Below are positions 1 to 6,792 of a stretch of DNA of 49,270 nt, piece by piece. Source of the stretch: an uncultured Anaerolineales bacterium (GTDB taxonomy: Bacteria > Chloroflexota > Anaerolineae > Anaerolineales > Villigracilaceae); assembly GCA_903873975.1 (NCBI GenBank), contig CAIQQN010000228.1, positions 1 to 49,270 on the forward strand, written 5' to 3'. Each line of letters begins with the position of its first letter. The first letter of the stretch is position 1. A model generated the notes under the pieces. That model made no database searches, was not told where the DNA came from, and worked only from the letters and a program-made list of their open reading frames with translations. The position numbers and the translations under genes were made by a program.

Positions 1-68
1 AGCAGTTCCAAGGCTTCTAACTTGAATTCTTCCGCGTACGTTCGGTATTCCCTTTTCTGTTCGTCCAT
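1..68 (-). CDS. IS3-type transposase OrfA, N-terminus only
   Basis: The 22 visible codons read MDEQKREYRTYAEEFKLEAL and then ELL. The YAEEFKLEALELL part matches the opening of IS3/IS911-type OrfA proteins, where a helix-turn-helix that binds the terminal repeats begins (R/K-x-Y-x-x-E-F-K is typical). AGGATAGGAACAGG just upstream supplies a purine-rich ribosome site. The gene runs off the left edge, so OrfA length, the frameshift window and the OrfB integrase cannot be seen. Confidence 0.6.
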   Translation of the reverse strand, partial: MDEQKREYRTYAEEFKLEALEL

Positions 69-140
69 GATCCTGTTCCTATCCTTTCTAGTGTACTGGA
101 TCTGGACATCTTTTGTGTCCACTTTATCGGGGCAAGCTCA
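1..140 (-). mobile_element. IS3-family-like insertion sequence, end of element
   Basis: Read on the minus strand, the element begins at 140 with TGAGCTTGCCCCGATAAAG, then GTGGACAC. The TG start and the CCCCGAT...GTGGACA pattern resemble IS3-family terminal repeats. A transposase OrfA start follows at 68. The rest of the element lies outside the window, so the other terminal repeat and the target duplication cannot be checked. The family assignment rests on the OrfA N-terminus and the look of this end. Confidence 0.6.
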
Positions 141-170
141 GACCGTCTCCTTTGTCACTAGCCGAAGCCT

Positions 171-420
171 GGATGAGGCGGTCTTTGCAAAACACCCCCG
201 TGGGGCAAGCCGTCACGTGTCGAAGCGGCGTCACAAGCCGGGGCGGCCTCAAGCCGCCATCGTCTGGTAGATGACATGAGTTATCGAGGCCGCTATCGAC
301 CGGTTTGGTGACACGAGTTGCCAAGCACGGCTGTTTCGCGACATTGCGAAGTATGTCATTCCAGTGTTCTTTCGGGACATCGTCCCCGCAAGGGGATCCC
401 TGTGGGACGAGGCGTCGAAA
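171..420. repeat. Hairpin-rich interspersed repeat, copy A
   Basis: Diverged from copy B at 1060-1273, but shared blocks keep their order: GGCAAG..GTCACG/CCACGAGTCGA, the TATCGACCGG/ATCGACCGG core, ATTGCGAAG, and a right end GAGGCGTCGA. Hairpins: GGCGGC/GCCGCC (242-258); a 9-pair stem 304-312/317-325 with loop ACGA and three G-T pairs; CCCC-GCAA-GGGG (384-395), a GNRA-type loop. Two stem positions in 304-325 differ from copy B with pairing preserved. The GCGAAGCA wording recalls widespread dispersed bacterial repeats; no name is assigned. Confidence 0.6.
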
Positions 421-727
421 CCTGTGCCATACAGCGGGGGTTAGGGGGTGGGGATTCCCAGACTTTCCGAATTTGTGAAAGCCCTGCCCCAGGCTTTGAA
501 CAACCCATAATTCAACCGTGGGTGAGACCGGCTTCCCGGGCGACCGGCCAGTCCAGGATTTTCGCATCCTCCCTCCATCCCTGCTCTAATACCTATCCTC
601 CTTGCCCTGTCGCGAGCGGCATTTTTCTTTTTCACCTCATCATCCATTACCTTATCCCAAGTCACCTGCTCCCTCATCCCTGATACCTAATCCCTAATTA
701 CCTGATCCCTATTCTCGTTTTTCCTTC

Positions 728-756
728 TTGACTTAATAGCACATTTGTTCTATAAT
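728..756 (+). promoter_or_regulatory. Strong sigma-70-type promoter
   Basis: TTGACT (728-733), a 17-base spacer, and a perfect TATAAT (751-756). The predicted start of transcription, about 763, falls on or beside the ATG at 761, so any mRNA would be leaderless. Confidence 0.65.
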
Positions 757-760
757 AACC

Positions 761-871
761 ATGGCTGATTATCTTCCTTGCCGTGTTTGTCAGGACCTTA
801 ACAACCGATATCCCAAAGCTGTGATAGAAGCTCACCATGTCCTGAGCTGTTATGTTGAGCCGCTAGGTTGA
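761..871 (+). CDS. Short Cys/His ORF, probably a truncated gene
   Basis: Thirty-six codons starting MADYLPCRVCQDLNNRYPKA and ending ...LSCYVEPLG. It has a CxxC pair (residues 7 and 10), two adjacent His (25, 26) and a third Cys (30), a spacing that could bind zinc. A consensus promoter ends four bases before the ATG and there is no ribosome site, so translation would be leaderless. The last codons lie in a sequence of the GTTGAGCC..GGTTGAGCCTGTCGAAACC type, a common dispersed repeat, so the original reading frame was probably longer and was cut by repeat insertion. No family is recognised. It could also be a real tiny metal-binding protein; the promoter is the main argument that something here is expressed. 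Confidence 0.45.
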   Translation: MADYLPCRVCQDLNNRYPKAVIEAHHVLSCYVEPLG

Positions 872-895
872 GCCTGTCGAAACCTTGTCGAAGTA
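853..895. repeat. Dispersed repeat of the GGTTGAGCCTGTCGAAACC type
   Basis: GTTGAGCC occurs twice (853-860 and 867-874), followed by TGTCGAAACC and TTGTCGAAG. Such phrases are known as scattered non-coding repeats in many bacterial genomes. It ends the reading frame that starts at 761. Confidence 0.4.
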
Positions 896-913
896 TTAAT
901 GATCCCACCAGTT

Positions 914-935
914 GATTTGTTTGCAAAAACAAATC
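914..935. repeat. Perfect hairpin with GNRA-like loop
   Basis: GATTTGTTT (914-922), loop GCAA, AAACAAATC (927-935). Nine perfect pairs, AT-rich. No U-run follows, so it is not a clear terminator. Confidence 0.5.
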
Positions 936-1003
936 CCAAATTTCGTTGAAGGCTTACCCAGAACGATACACATACATATGAAGAACTTTTACTGTTGCTC
1001 GGG

Positions 1004-1041
1004 AAAATGAATTGTTCCTCTTTGTTTTGACAATTCATTTT
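1004..1041. repeat. 12-bp perfect inverted repeat
   Basis: AAAATGAATTGT (1004-1015) pairs fully with ACAATTCATTTT (1030-1041) across a 14-base loop. It might end transcription from the promoter at 728, but no clean U-run follows it. Confidence 0.5.
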
Positions 1042-1059
1042 GTGCGTACTGCGACCTTT

Positions 1060-1273
1060 GCGAAGCATATCATCCCCGTAAGGGGACTCCCGTGTGGCAA
1101 GTCGCCACGAGTCGAGGCGGCGTCATGCGCGCACTGCGGCTTCAAGTCGCAGTGCGCCACATCGAAGGCACGAGCCTTCGATGAACGCCATCGACCGGTT
1201 CGGCGAGATGACTCGCCGAACACAGCCATATCGACGCCATTGCGAAGCATCCCCGTGGGATGAGGCGTCGATG
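1060..1273. repeat. Hairpin-rich interspersed repeat, copy B
   Basis: Carries five stems in about 150 bases: CCCC-GTAA-GGGG (1074-1085); GTGGC/GCCAC (1094-1108); GCGCACTGCG/CGCAGTGCGC (1129-1138/1148-1157); ATCGAAGGC-ACGA-GCCTTCGAT (1161-1182); TTCGGCGAG-ATGA-CTCGCCGAA (1199-1220). It shares block order with copy A at 171-420. Reading frames through it are artefacts of the palindromes. Confidence 0.65.
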
Positions 1274-1393
1274 CACGGTTCCTATGGAGCCTCTGGCTCT
1301 TCTGGTGCCTCTGGGCCTACTGCCTCCCGCTCTCTGATCTCTGTTCTCTCCTCTCATCCCCTCACGCCGCCTCGCCCCGAAAGGATCCATACC

Positions 1394-1422
1394 TTGACAG
1401 TCCTACCATCTTCGGTTACCCT
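1394..1422 (+). promoter_or_regulatory. Candidate promoter for the DEAD-box helicase
   Basis: Perfect TTGACA (1394-1399), a 17-base spacer, and a weak TACCCT (1417-1422). It would leave a leader of about 95 bases before the GTG at 1525, a length often seen for cold-regulated RNA helicase genes. The -10 match is poor. Confidence 0.4.
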
Positions 1423-1524
1423 GTTCCTACATAATCGCATTATTTCAGCAGTCGCTTGCTGTTGTACGTTTGAGTACGCTCGAATCCCCCAACACCCCCG
1501 GACTTCTGAAGAAAAGGAATATAC

Positions 1525-2793
1525 GTGAGCTTTAACCATTTCAACCTGGATCCGCGCCTGCAGGCGGGGATCGACCGTCTCGGTTATACCGAGGCAACCC
1601 CCATCCAAACCGCCGCCCTCCCCGCTGCCCTGGCCGGGAAGGATCTGATTGCCACCGCCCAGACCGGCACCGGTAAAACGGCGGTCTTCGTCCTCCCCAT
1701 TTTACAGAAACTGTTGACCGGTCCGCGTAACCGCACCCGGGCGTTGATCGTCACCCCCACCCGCGAGCTCGCCGAACAGATCCACGCAGCCATCCGGGAC
1801 CTGGGGACCGGTACGAACATCCGCAGCGCCACCATTTACGGAGGCGTGGGCCCTGCCCCCCAGGTGCGTGCCCTGCGCGACGGCGTCGAGATCCTGGTCG
1901 CCTGCCCCGGCCGCCTGCTCGACCATCTCAACCAGGGCAACGCCCGCCTCCAGGGTGTGGAGATCCTCGTGCTCGATGAGGCTGACCGCATGCTCGACAT
2001 GGGTTTCCTCCCCGACGTGAAACGCATCCTCAAACACGTCCCTGCCAAACGGCAGACCATGCTCTTCTCGGCTACTTTCCCGGCGGAGATCGAAGGGCTG
2101 GCCGCTCAAACGCTGACGAACCCCCAGCGCATCGCTGTCGGTCTCAGCCGCCCGGCGCATACCGTCTCGCACGCTCTTTATCCCGTGCCTCAGCACCTGA
2201 AGACCTCCCTCCTGCTCGCCCTGCTCAAACGCACCGACACCAGCTCGGTGCTGGTCTTCACCCGCACCAAGCACCGCGCCGAGAAACTGTCCCGCCAGAT
2301 CGCGCAGTCCGGTTTCCGCGCCACCAGCCTGCATAGCGACCGTTCGCAGGGCCAGCGCCAGTCGGCGTTGGCCGGATTCAGGAGCGGTCATTATCAGGTG
2401 ATGGTTGCCACCGACCTCGCCGCCCGCGGCCTGGATGTGGAAGGTATCTCGCACGTCATCAACTTTGACATGCCCGCCACCGCTGACGATTACATCCACC
2501 GCATTGGGCGCACCGGCCGCGCCGAGCGCACCGGCGACGCCTTCACCCTGGTCACCCCCGACGATAAGGACATGGTGCGTTCCCTGGAAAAGATCATGGG
2601 TAAGCCCCTGCCGCACCAGACCCTGGACGGCTTCAACTACACCGCCCCGGCCCCGGATCATCCTGCCTCCGCCCCACGCGCGCCGCGCCGCCCTTCGGTA
2701 GTAACCTCTCTGCAGGGAAAACCCGTCCACCGCCAAACGCCGCACGCCGCCCCCAACCGGAACCTGCGCCAGAAATATGCTCGTGGAAGGTAA
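1525..2793 (+). CDS. rhlE: DEAD-box ATP-dependent RNA helicase, RhlE-like
   Basis: Cytoplasmic helicase that opens short RNA duplexes in ribosome assembly or mRNA decay. All family motifs are present in order: Q motif (GYTEATPIQ, residues 20-28), Walker A AQTGTGKT (45-52), PTRELA (78-83), DEAD (151-154), SAT (182-184), VLVFTRTKH (about 243), ATDLAARGLD (about 295) and HRIGRTGR (about 325). The opening MSFNHFNLDP and the LDMGFLPDVKRIL phrase favour the RhlE branch. The last 45 residues are Pro/Arg/Lys-rich with no fold, as in RhlE tails that hold RNA. The start is GTG with AAGGA nine bases upstream. A long antisense frame across it is a codon-bias shadow. Confidence 0.95.
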   Translation: MSFNHFNLDPRLQAGIDRLGYTEATPIQTAALPAALAGKDLIATAQTGTGKTAVFVLPILQKLLTGPRNRTRALIVTPTRELAEQIHAAIRDLGTGTNIRSATIYGGVGPAPQVRALRDGVEILVACPGRLLDHLNQGNARLQGVEILVLDEADRMLDMGFLPDVKRILKHVPAKRQTMLFSATFPAEIEGLAAQTLTNPQRIAVGLSRPAHTVSHALYPVPQHLKTSLLLALLKRTDTSSVLVFTRTKHRAEKLSRQIAQSGFRATSLHSDRSQGQRQSALAGFRSGHYQVMVATDLAARGLDVEGISHVINFDMPATADDYIHRIGRTGRAERTGDAFTLVTPDDKDMVRSLEKIMGKPLPHQTLDGFNYTAPAPDHPASAPRAPRRPSVVTSLQGKPVHRQTPHAAPNRNLRQKYARGR

Positions 2794-2994
2794 TTGCTCA
2801 CCCTTATAAAGGTTCTGCCGCATCCAGGCATTGCTTCCGAGCGAAAAGCCTGGTCTTTTCCGCAAGTTTGGCAGAAATAGCACCTTCGCAAAGCAGGTAA
2901 ACATCGTCCCAAAGCGAATATACAAATGAGATTGACATTATATAGGCCACCAAAAAAAAGTATGGTTCGGTAATGGATCAAACATGGGAACCGG

Positions 2995-4317
2995 ATGCTT
3001 GGGATGAAAATTAAGCATATCAACTATTTGATAACTGTGGCGTTTCTAATGGCCTCTTGTACGGTGCCTGGTCCATCTACAAGCACAGTTGTACCTACCG
3101 CAGCTCTTCCAACCTCATCTGCAACCGGGCAGGAAGTAAGTGCGGATATCCTATGGCTTAAAGCCACTGCAATCCCGTTCGATACGGCAGATCCTAATAG
3201 TAATCTTGAAGATTTGATGCTGATCAAAAAGATGATTGGCAATGCCCGTATTGTAGCGTTGGGCGAAGCCACCCATGGCACGCACGAGTTTTTTCAAATG
3301 AAATATCGGATGCTGGAATTTCTGGTCCAGGAATTGGGATTCAATACATTTGCCATCGAAGCCAATTGGCCGGAAGCTAATCTAATAAATAACTATATAC
3401 ATACAGGCTTGGGCGATCCGGCAGAACTTCTAAAGGACCCGTATCTTGGGATATGGGACACGCAGGAAATGCTGGACATGATTCAATGGATGCGTGTCTA
3501 TAATGAAAATCCAAGTAATTCCCAAAAGCTCAGTTTCTTTGGATTTGACATGCAAGGCGACCAAATGGCCAGGCATAACGTGGCTCAATTTATGCAAAAA
3601 GTCGATCCCCAAGCCGCGCAACAAATAGCAGATGATTACTCTTGTATCCCTCAATCCAGTACGGGCTGTCAAATGAAATTGCAGGTCGTATACGATTGGC
3701 TTGGCCAGCATCAGGCTGACTATACGGCAGCATCATCTCCCGATGAATTTATCCAGGCGCTGCAGAGTGCACGCATTGTCATCCAGTACGGGGATTACGC
3801 TTCTAATAATAATAACTATAATATTCGTGACCGTTATATGGCGGAAAACGTAACATGGGTGTTGGATCAGGCTGGCTCCGATGCCAGGATTGTTTTATGG
3901 GCACACAACAACCACGTTGGCATGTCAGGGGAAGAGAACCTCGTGTCAATGGGTGACTATCTTCGAAAGCAATACGGCAACCAGATGGTGGTCTTTGGCT
4001 TCTTGTTCTACCAGGGTTCTTTCAATGCCTGGTGGAATAGCAGCCTGCAAACTTTCCAGGTCGATCCGCCGCCAACAGATAGCTACGAGTCCTTTTTTTA
4101 TAATGCGGGTTTGCCACGCTTTTTCCTGGATTTGCGTACTCTCAAGACCGATTCGCCTGCCGCAGATTGGTTCTTAGCGCCTCATCCTTTTCGCTTTATT
4201 GGAACCAATTACGACCCATATTCCGCGCAACTGTACTTCGAGACTGCAGCTTTAGCAAAAGTGTTTGATATTGTAATTTATTTCCAGGACACTACCCCGG
4301 CGCTAATTCTGAAATAG
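2995..4317 (+). CDS. Erythromycin esterase-family lipoprotein
   Basis: Secreted lipoprotein of the erythromycin esterase superfamily (PF05139), whose known members EreA/EreB open macrolide lactones by hydrolysis; many relatives have other or unknown substrates. A signal peptide ends in the lipobox LMASC at about residues 18-22. The family's first catalytic block GEATHGTHEFFQMK starts at about residue 90, with TFAIEANWPEA after it, and the second His cluster WAHNNHVG is at about 302. At 440 residues the length is usual. Start: ATG 2995, with ATG 3004 equally possible; neither has a good ribosome site. Outer-surface anchoring is unlike the cytoplasmic resistance enzymes, so macrolide resistance should not be assumed. 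There is no operon partner. Confidence 0.85.
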   Translation: MLGMKIKHINYLITVAFLMASCTVPGPSTSTVVPTAALPTSSATGQEVSADILWLKATAIPFDTADPNSNLEDLMLIKKMIGNARIVALGEATHGTHEFFQMKYRMLEFLVQELGFNTFAIEANWPEANLINNYIHTGLGDPAELLKDPYLGIWDTQEMLDMIQWMRVYNENPSNSQKLSFFGFDMQGDQMARHNVAQFMQKVDPQAAQQIADDYSCIPQSSTGCQMKLQVVYDWLGQHQADYTAASSPDEFIQALQSARIVIQYGDYASNNNNYNIRDRYMAENVTWVLDQAGSDARIVLWAHNNHVGMSGEENLVSMGDYLRKQYGNQMVVFGFLFYQGSFNAWWNSSLQTFQVDPPPTDSYESFFYNAGLPRFFLDLRTLKTDSPAADWFLAPHPFRFIGTNYDPYSAQLYFETAALAKVFDIVIYFQDTTPALILK

Positions 4318-4445
4318 TGAATTGGCATAATATAGAATATCAGTAAAAGACTCTTTTTCCAACATTCTGGTTCTTTCAGTTTTTAAGAAATGGCCCAATT
4401 GGTAATGTCCCAAAGCCACGAGCTAACCACCTGACTTATCGCAAT

Positions 4446-4469
4446 GGCTGGCTGCTCAACCAGCCAGCC
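4446..4469 (+). other. Leader hairpin before the NUDIX gene
   Basis: GGCTGGCTG (4446-4454), loop CTCAAC, CAGCCAGCC (4461-4469): nine perfect pairs directly before the AGGAAGGG ribosome site and ATG 4488. There is no U-run, so it is more likely a 5' leader structure than a terminator for the gene at 2995. Confidence 0.4.
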
Positions 4470-4487
4470 TGTTCAGGAAGGGTATCC

Positions 4488-4916
4488 ATGCACGCAAAAT
4501 TCCCCATCACTGTCCATCTCTTCCTTTTCCGCCGCAACCGGATCCTGCTCCTCCGCCGCTACAAGACCGGCTACATGGACGGGCATTACAGCGTCCCAGC
4601 CGGGCATCTGGACGGGGATGAAACAGTCCGCATGGCAGGCGTCCGGGAAGCGCATGAAGAGATCGGGGTCCGGATTGACCCTGCGGAGTTGGTCTTCGCC
4701 GGAGTGTTCCACCGTCATGAAAACGACGAGCGGGTGGACTTTTTCTTTCACGTGCAGAAGTGGAGCGGGGAACCGGTCAATGCCGAACCTGAAAAGTGCG
4801 ACGAGTTGCGCTGGGCGGATCCCGACGCCCTACCGGAGAAAACCGTCCCCTACGTCCGGCGGGCGCTTGGAAATTTCCGGGCCGGGATTCCATTTGAAGA
4901 ATTTGGCTGGAAATAA
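4488..4916 (+). CDS. NUDIX hydrolase
   Basis: Hydrolyses a nucleoside diphosphate linked to another group; the substrate is not predictable. The full Nudix box G-x5-E-x7-R-E-x2-E-E-x-G-V runs over about residues 39-61 (GHLDGDE...REAHEEIGV), with the Mg-binding glutamates intact. The first strand VHLFLFRRNRILLLRR and the central FFFHVQKWSGEPVNAEPEKCDELRW fit the small single-domain NUDIX proteins of 140-150 residues. The start has AGGAAGGG upstream. It stands alone, convergent with the lipoprotein at 4998. Confidence 0.93.
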   Translation: MHAKFPITVHLFLFRRNRILLLRRYKTGYMDGHYSVPAGHLDGDETVRMAGVREAHEEIGVRIDPAELVFAGVFHRHENDERVDFFFHVQKWSGEPVNAEPEKCDELRWADPDALPEKTVPYVRRALGNFRAGIPFEEFGWK

Positions 4917-4997
4917 CTTAGGGTTGGGGGTATTGCGCAGTCTTTAACCGTCCAACCCTGTTCACCTTACGAGACGGTGATTTCCAGGGAACCGAAT

Positions 4998-6467
4998 TTA
5001 ATACGGCTGTGTGGTCGGTGGGAAGTAGATGAATAGCACCTGGCCTAGGTTTTCGTCCCAGCGATCGAAATGGGCACGGTCAGCCATCTCGGACACCGCA
5101 GCAAGTGGCACCAGGCTCCTCGCACTCCCTTGCCCCGGGTAAGCGTACGATCCAATCTGCATCCAGTTATCCGGCTCGGTGTTGGCCGGGTTATCCGGGA
5201 AATCCTCCCCGGCAGCTGGCAACAATGACTGGACGTAGGCCCGGTCCGGGTTCAAACGCACCCACAGCCTGGCTTCGAAACGGAAGCCCTGGAAAGCCTG
5301 ATGAATGGCTGGTTTATCCTGCGCCGCCTGCACATGGTCCTCCTGCGCAAAGACCAGCATCACTTTCAGATCAGGCATCATCGTGGGCAGGTCGGCATAA
5401 CGGCCTGGACTTTGGCGGAATGGCCAGTCGCGGGCGGCTTCCTCCGGCGTAGCCAGATCGGCCGGCCAGGTTGAAAGCGTGAGGGCGTTGGTATCCAGTA
5501 GGGCCTGGGTAAGCGCAACCGAGTAATAGCGTTTCCCAAATAAGACCGGGACGCGCCAGCTCATAACATAATCACCGGCACTGACGTTACCGTTGCCGTC
5601 CAGGTCGAGATAGGCGCGGCCCATTGCGCCAGAATGTTCATCCTTATAGGTCGCCTCCCAGCCGACGTTGGTATAAGTCAGGTTGATGGTCGCCGGACTG
5701 TAACTGGCCGGGTAGTTGTAAAGGGTATTCGTGACCAATTGGCCGGTATCGTCCACATAGCCGGCCTCCAGGCACGTCAGCGTGTCCACCGTGGGGTTTT
5801 CGCGTCCGACATAATACTGCACTGCCGGCAGCACGTCACCATACAGTGAAAAAACGTTGACTGCTGCAATGCCTGCATCCGAAAAAACATACACGCCCAC
5901 TTCATTGGTTAGCGGTGTGACACGGGTGAGAGACGAAATGTAACGCTCGTCATTATCGGGAATGAGACCGGAGGCGAATCGGATCACATCCCGCAACACC
6001 CGGATGGACTGTTCACCGCCATAGTCAAATGCGCCGCCGCTCTCGACCCCGCTTCTGGCGTCCGTTTGACCGGGCCACAGGTAGCTGACCTGGATGAGAC
6101 CGATCGAGGTGAGGTCCGGATCCGTCATAAAGCCTCCCGCCGCGCTGAAAATTGGCGAGGCCACCACCACCACTCCCGCCCCCTCCGGATAACGCTCAGC
6201 CTGCGGTGCGGCAACCATCACGGCAATATCGACTCCTTCTGAATTGATATACGTGGTCTGGATTTCCCCGCTAAAATTCATCACCGGGCAGTCACGTGGA
6301 CATGAGAGAGAGGTCTCGCCGTTATCGCAGAAGCTGTTCCCGCACAGGCTATCGGGAGTCGGTGAGGAGGCCGCCGTGGCAACCGGGCTGCATCCAACCA
6401 GGCTTGCGCCGAACATGGTCAAAGCGAACAGGATCAGGGTCAAAGAAAGAATCCGGAAGCGTTTCAT
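4998..6467 (-). CDS. Lipoprotein of unknown function with Cys-rich N-terminus
   Basis: A 489-residue exported lipoprotein: signal peptide, lipobox SLVGC (residues 22-26), a short Ser/Thr/Pro linker, then a compact Cys motif CGNSFCDNGETSLSCPRDCP (about 42-61). The CGxxxCDxGETxxxCPxDC pattern is found on many bacterial and archaeal surface proteins and probably makes two disulfides. The remainder alternates strand-like and helix-like stretches (GVVVVASPIF, QVSYLWPGQTD, NEVGVYVFSDAGIAAVNV) that hint at an alpha/beta-hydrolase-like core, but no G-x-S-x-G nucleophile elbow is present, so activity is not claimed. Residues DLDGNGNVSAGDYV resemble a dockerin/EF-hand-like calcium loop. GGAGGACGAA precedes the ATG. 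It is a single-gene unit. Confidence 0.8.
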   Translation of the reverse strand: MKRFRILSLTLILFALTMFGASLVGCSPVATAASSPTPDSLCGNSFCDNGETSLSCPRDCPVMNFSGEIQTTYINSEGVDIAVMVAAPQAERYPEGAGVVVVASPIFSAAGGFMTDPDLTSIGLIQVSYLWPGQTDARSGVESGGAFDYGGEQSIRVLRDVIRFASGLIPDNDERYISSLTRVTPLTNEVGVYVFSDAGIAAVNVFSLYGDVLPAVQYYVGRENPTVDTLTCLEAGYVDDTGQLVTNTLYNYPASYSPATINLTYTNVGWEATYKDEHSGAMGRAYLDLDGNGNVSAGDYVMSWRVPVLFGKRYYSVALTQALLDTNALTLSTWPADLATPEEAARDWPFRQSPGRYADLPTMMPDLKVMLVFAQEDHVQAAQDKPAIHQAFQGFRFEARLWVRLNPDRAYVQSLLPAAGEDFPDNPANTEPDNWMQIGSYAYPGQGSARSLVPLAAVSEMADRAHFDRWDENLGQVLFIYFPPTTQPY

Positions 6468-6484
6468 TTCGTCCTCCGGGGTTC

Positions 6485-6490
6485 ATTGTA
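6485..6490 (-). promoter_or_regulatory. Possible -10 box for the 4998-6467 lipoprotein
   Basis: TACAAT on the minus strand, placing transcription start near 6478 with an 11-base leader that just contains the GGAGG ribosome site. No -35 match was found. Confidence 0.3.
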
Positions 6491-6633
6491 GCACGAGCCA
6501 AAACCCTGCCGGAAGGGTTCTTTGGGAATCTTCCTGAAAACAGCTTACTTCCTTCCCCAAAGAAGAGGAAAGATTGGGGGTTTGGTTGAAAGCCCAGACT
6601 TTACCAACACCTTGCAGATACACCCTGAGAGGG

Positions 6634-6662
6634 TTGCGAAGATGAATAAAACACGGTAATAT
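6634..6662 (+). promoter_or_regulatory. Candidate promoter of the attenuated aminotransferase unit
   Basis: TTGCGA (6634-6639), a 17-base spacer, and TAATAT (6657-6662), each a 4/6 match. The predicted start near 6669 is three bases before the leader-peptide ATG at 6672. The flanking AACAC..GTGTT inverted repeat (6649-6667) could be an operator. Confidence 0.4.
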
Positions 6663-6671
6663 TGTGTTGCC

Positions 6672-6725
6672 ATGCTTCGAATCCTGCTCATATTCGTCTT
6701 GCTTGGCGTTACAAAGTCAGTGTAG
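6672..6725 (+). CDS. Putative Leu/Ile/Val-rich leader peptide
   Basis: Seventeen codons, MLRILLIFVLLGVTKSV. Ten of the 16 residues after Met are branched-chain: five Leu (CTT, CTG, CTC, TTG, CTT), two Ile (ATC, ATA) and three Val. The stop codon (6723-6725) directly abuts a hairpin with a U-run, and 34 bases after the U-run an aminotransferase begins. This is the layout of ilv/leu attenuation leaders. There is no ribosome site, but the predicted mRNA start is three bases upstream, so near-leaderless initiation is likely. It could be a chance hydrophobic ORF; the coincidence of composition, position and terminator argues against that. Confidence 0.5.
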   Translation: MLRILLIFVLLGVTKSV

Positions 6726-6759
6726 CCTGACAGGTGAATCGTACCTGCCAGGTTTTTTT
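6726..6759 (+). terminator. Attenuator-type terminator before the aminotransferase
   Basis: CCTGACAGGT (6726-6735), loop GAATCGT, ACCTGCCAGG (6743-6752) with one A-C mismatch, then seven T. It lies inside the leader of the aminotransferase, with no full gene upstream on this strand. The 5' arm can instead pair upstream: GTCAG (6716-6720) with CTGAC (6727-6731), a possible antiterminator that covers the leader stop codon. Confidence 0.65.
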
Positions 6760-6792
6760 ATCGCTGTCCATATCCTAAAGTAAGGAGTAATA

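Larger units (their letters stand above)
141..760. other. Intergenic region, no convincing long gene
   Basis: Between the IS end and the small ORF at 761. It holds one copy of a hairpin-rich repeat (about 171-420), then from about 570 to 715 a low-complexity stretch rich in CCCTCAT, CCTAAT and ACCTGAT phrases. Open frames here run through the repeat and have no protein-like character. A strong promoter sits at its right end (728-756). Confidence 0.6.
872..1524. other. Intergenic region upstream of the DEAD-box helicase
   Basis: No gene was found. Contents in order: a dispersed repeat, a 9-bp hairpin with loop GCAA (914-935), a 12-bp hairpin (1004-1041), repeat copy B (1060-1273), a CT-rich stretch (about 1310-1385), and a candidate promoter (1394-1422) for the helicase. 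Confidence 0.6.

Noticed and set aside
171-1528. Several 60-140-codon open frames in the left intergenic region
   Set aside because: They translate palindromic repeats (phrases such as SKARAFD and FRQAQPSG), a known artefact of dispersed repeats.
1702-2925. 407-codon open frame antisense to the DEAD-box gene
   Set aside because: Gly/Val/Glu-rich with no recognisable domain; produced by the GC-biased third positions of the helicase gene on the other strand.
6676-6686. TTCGAATCC, like the T-loop of a tRNA
   Set aside because: The flanking bases do not pair into a T-stem and no acceptor, D or anticodon stem fits around it.
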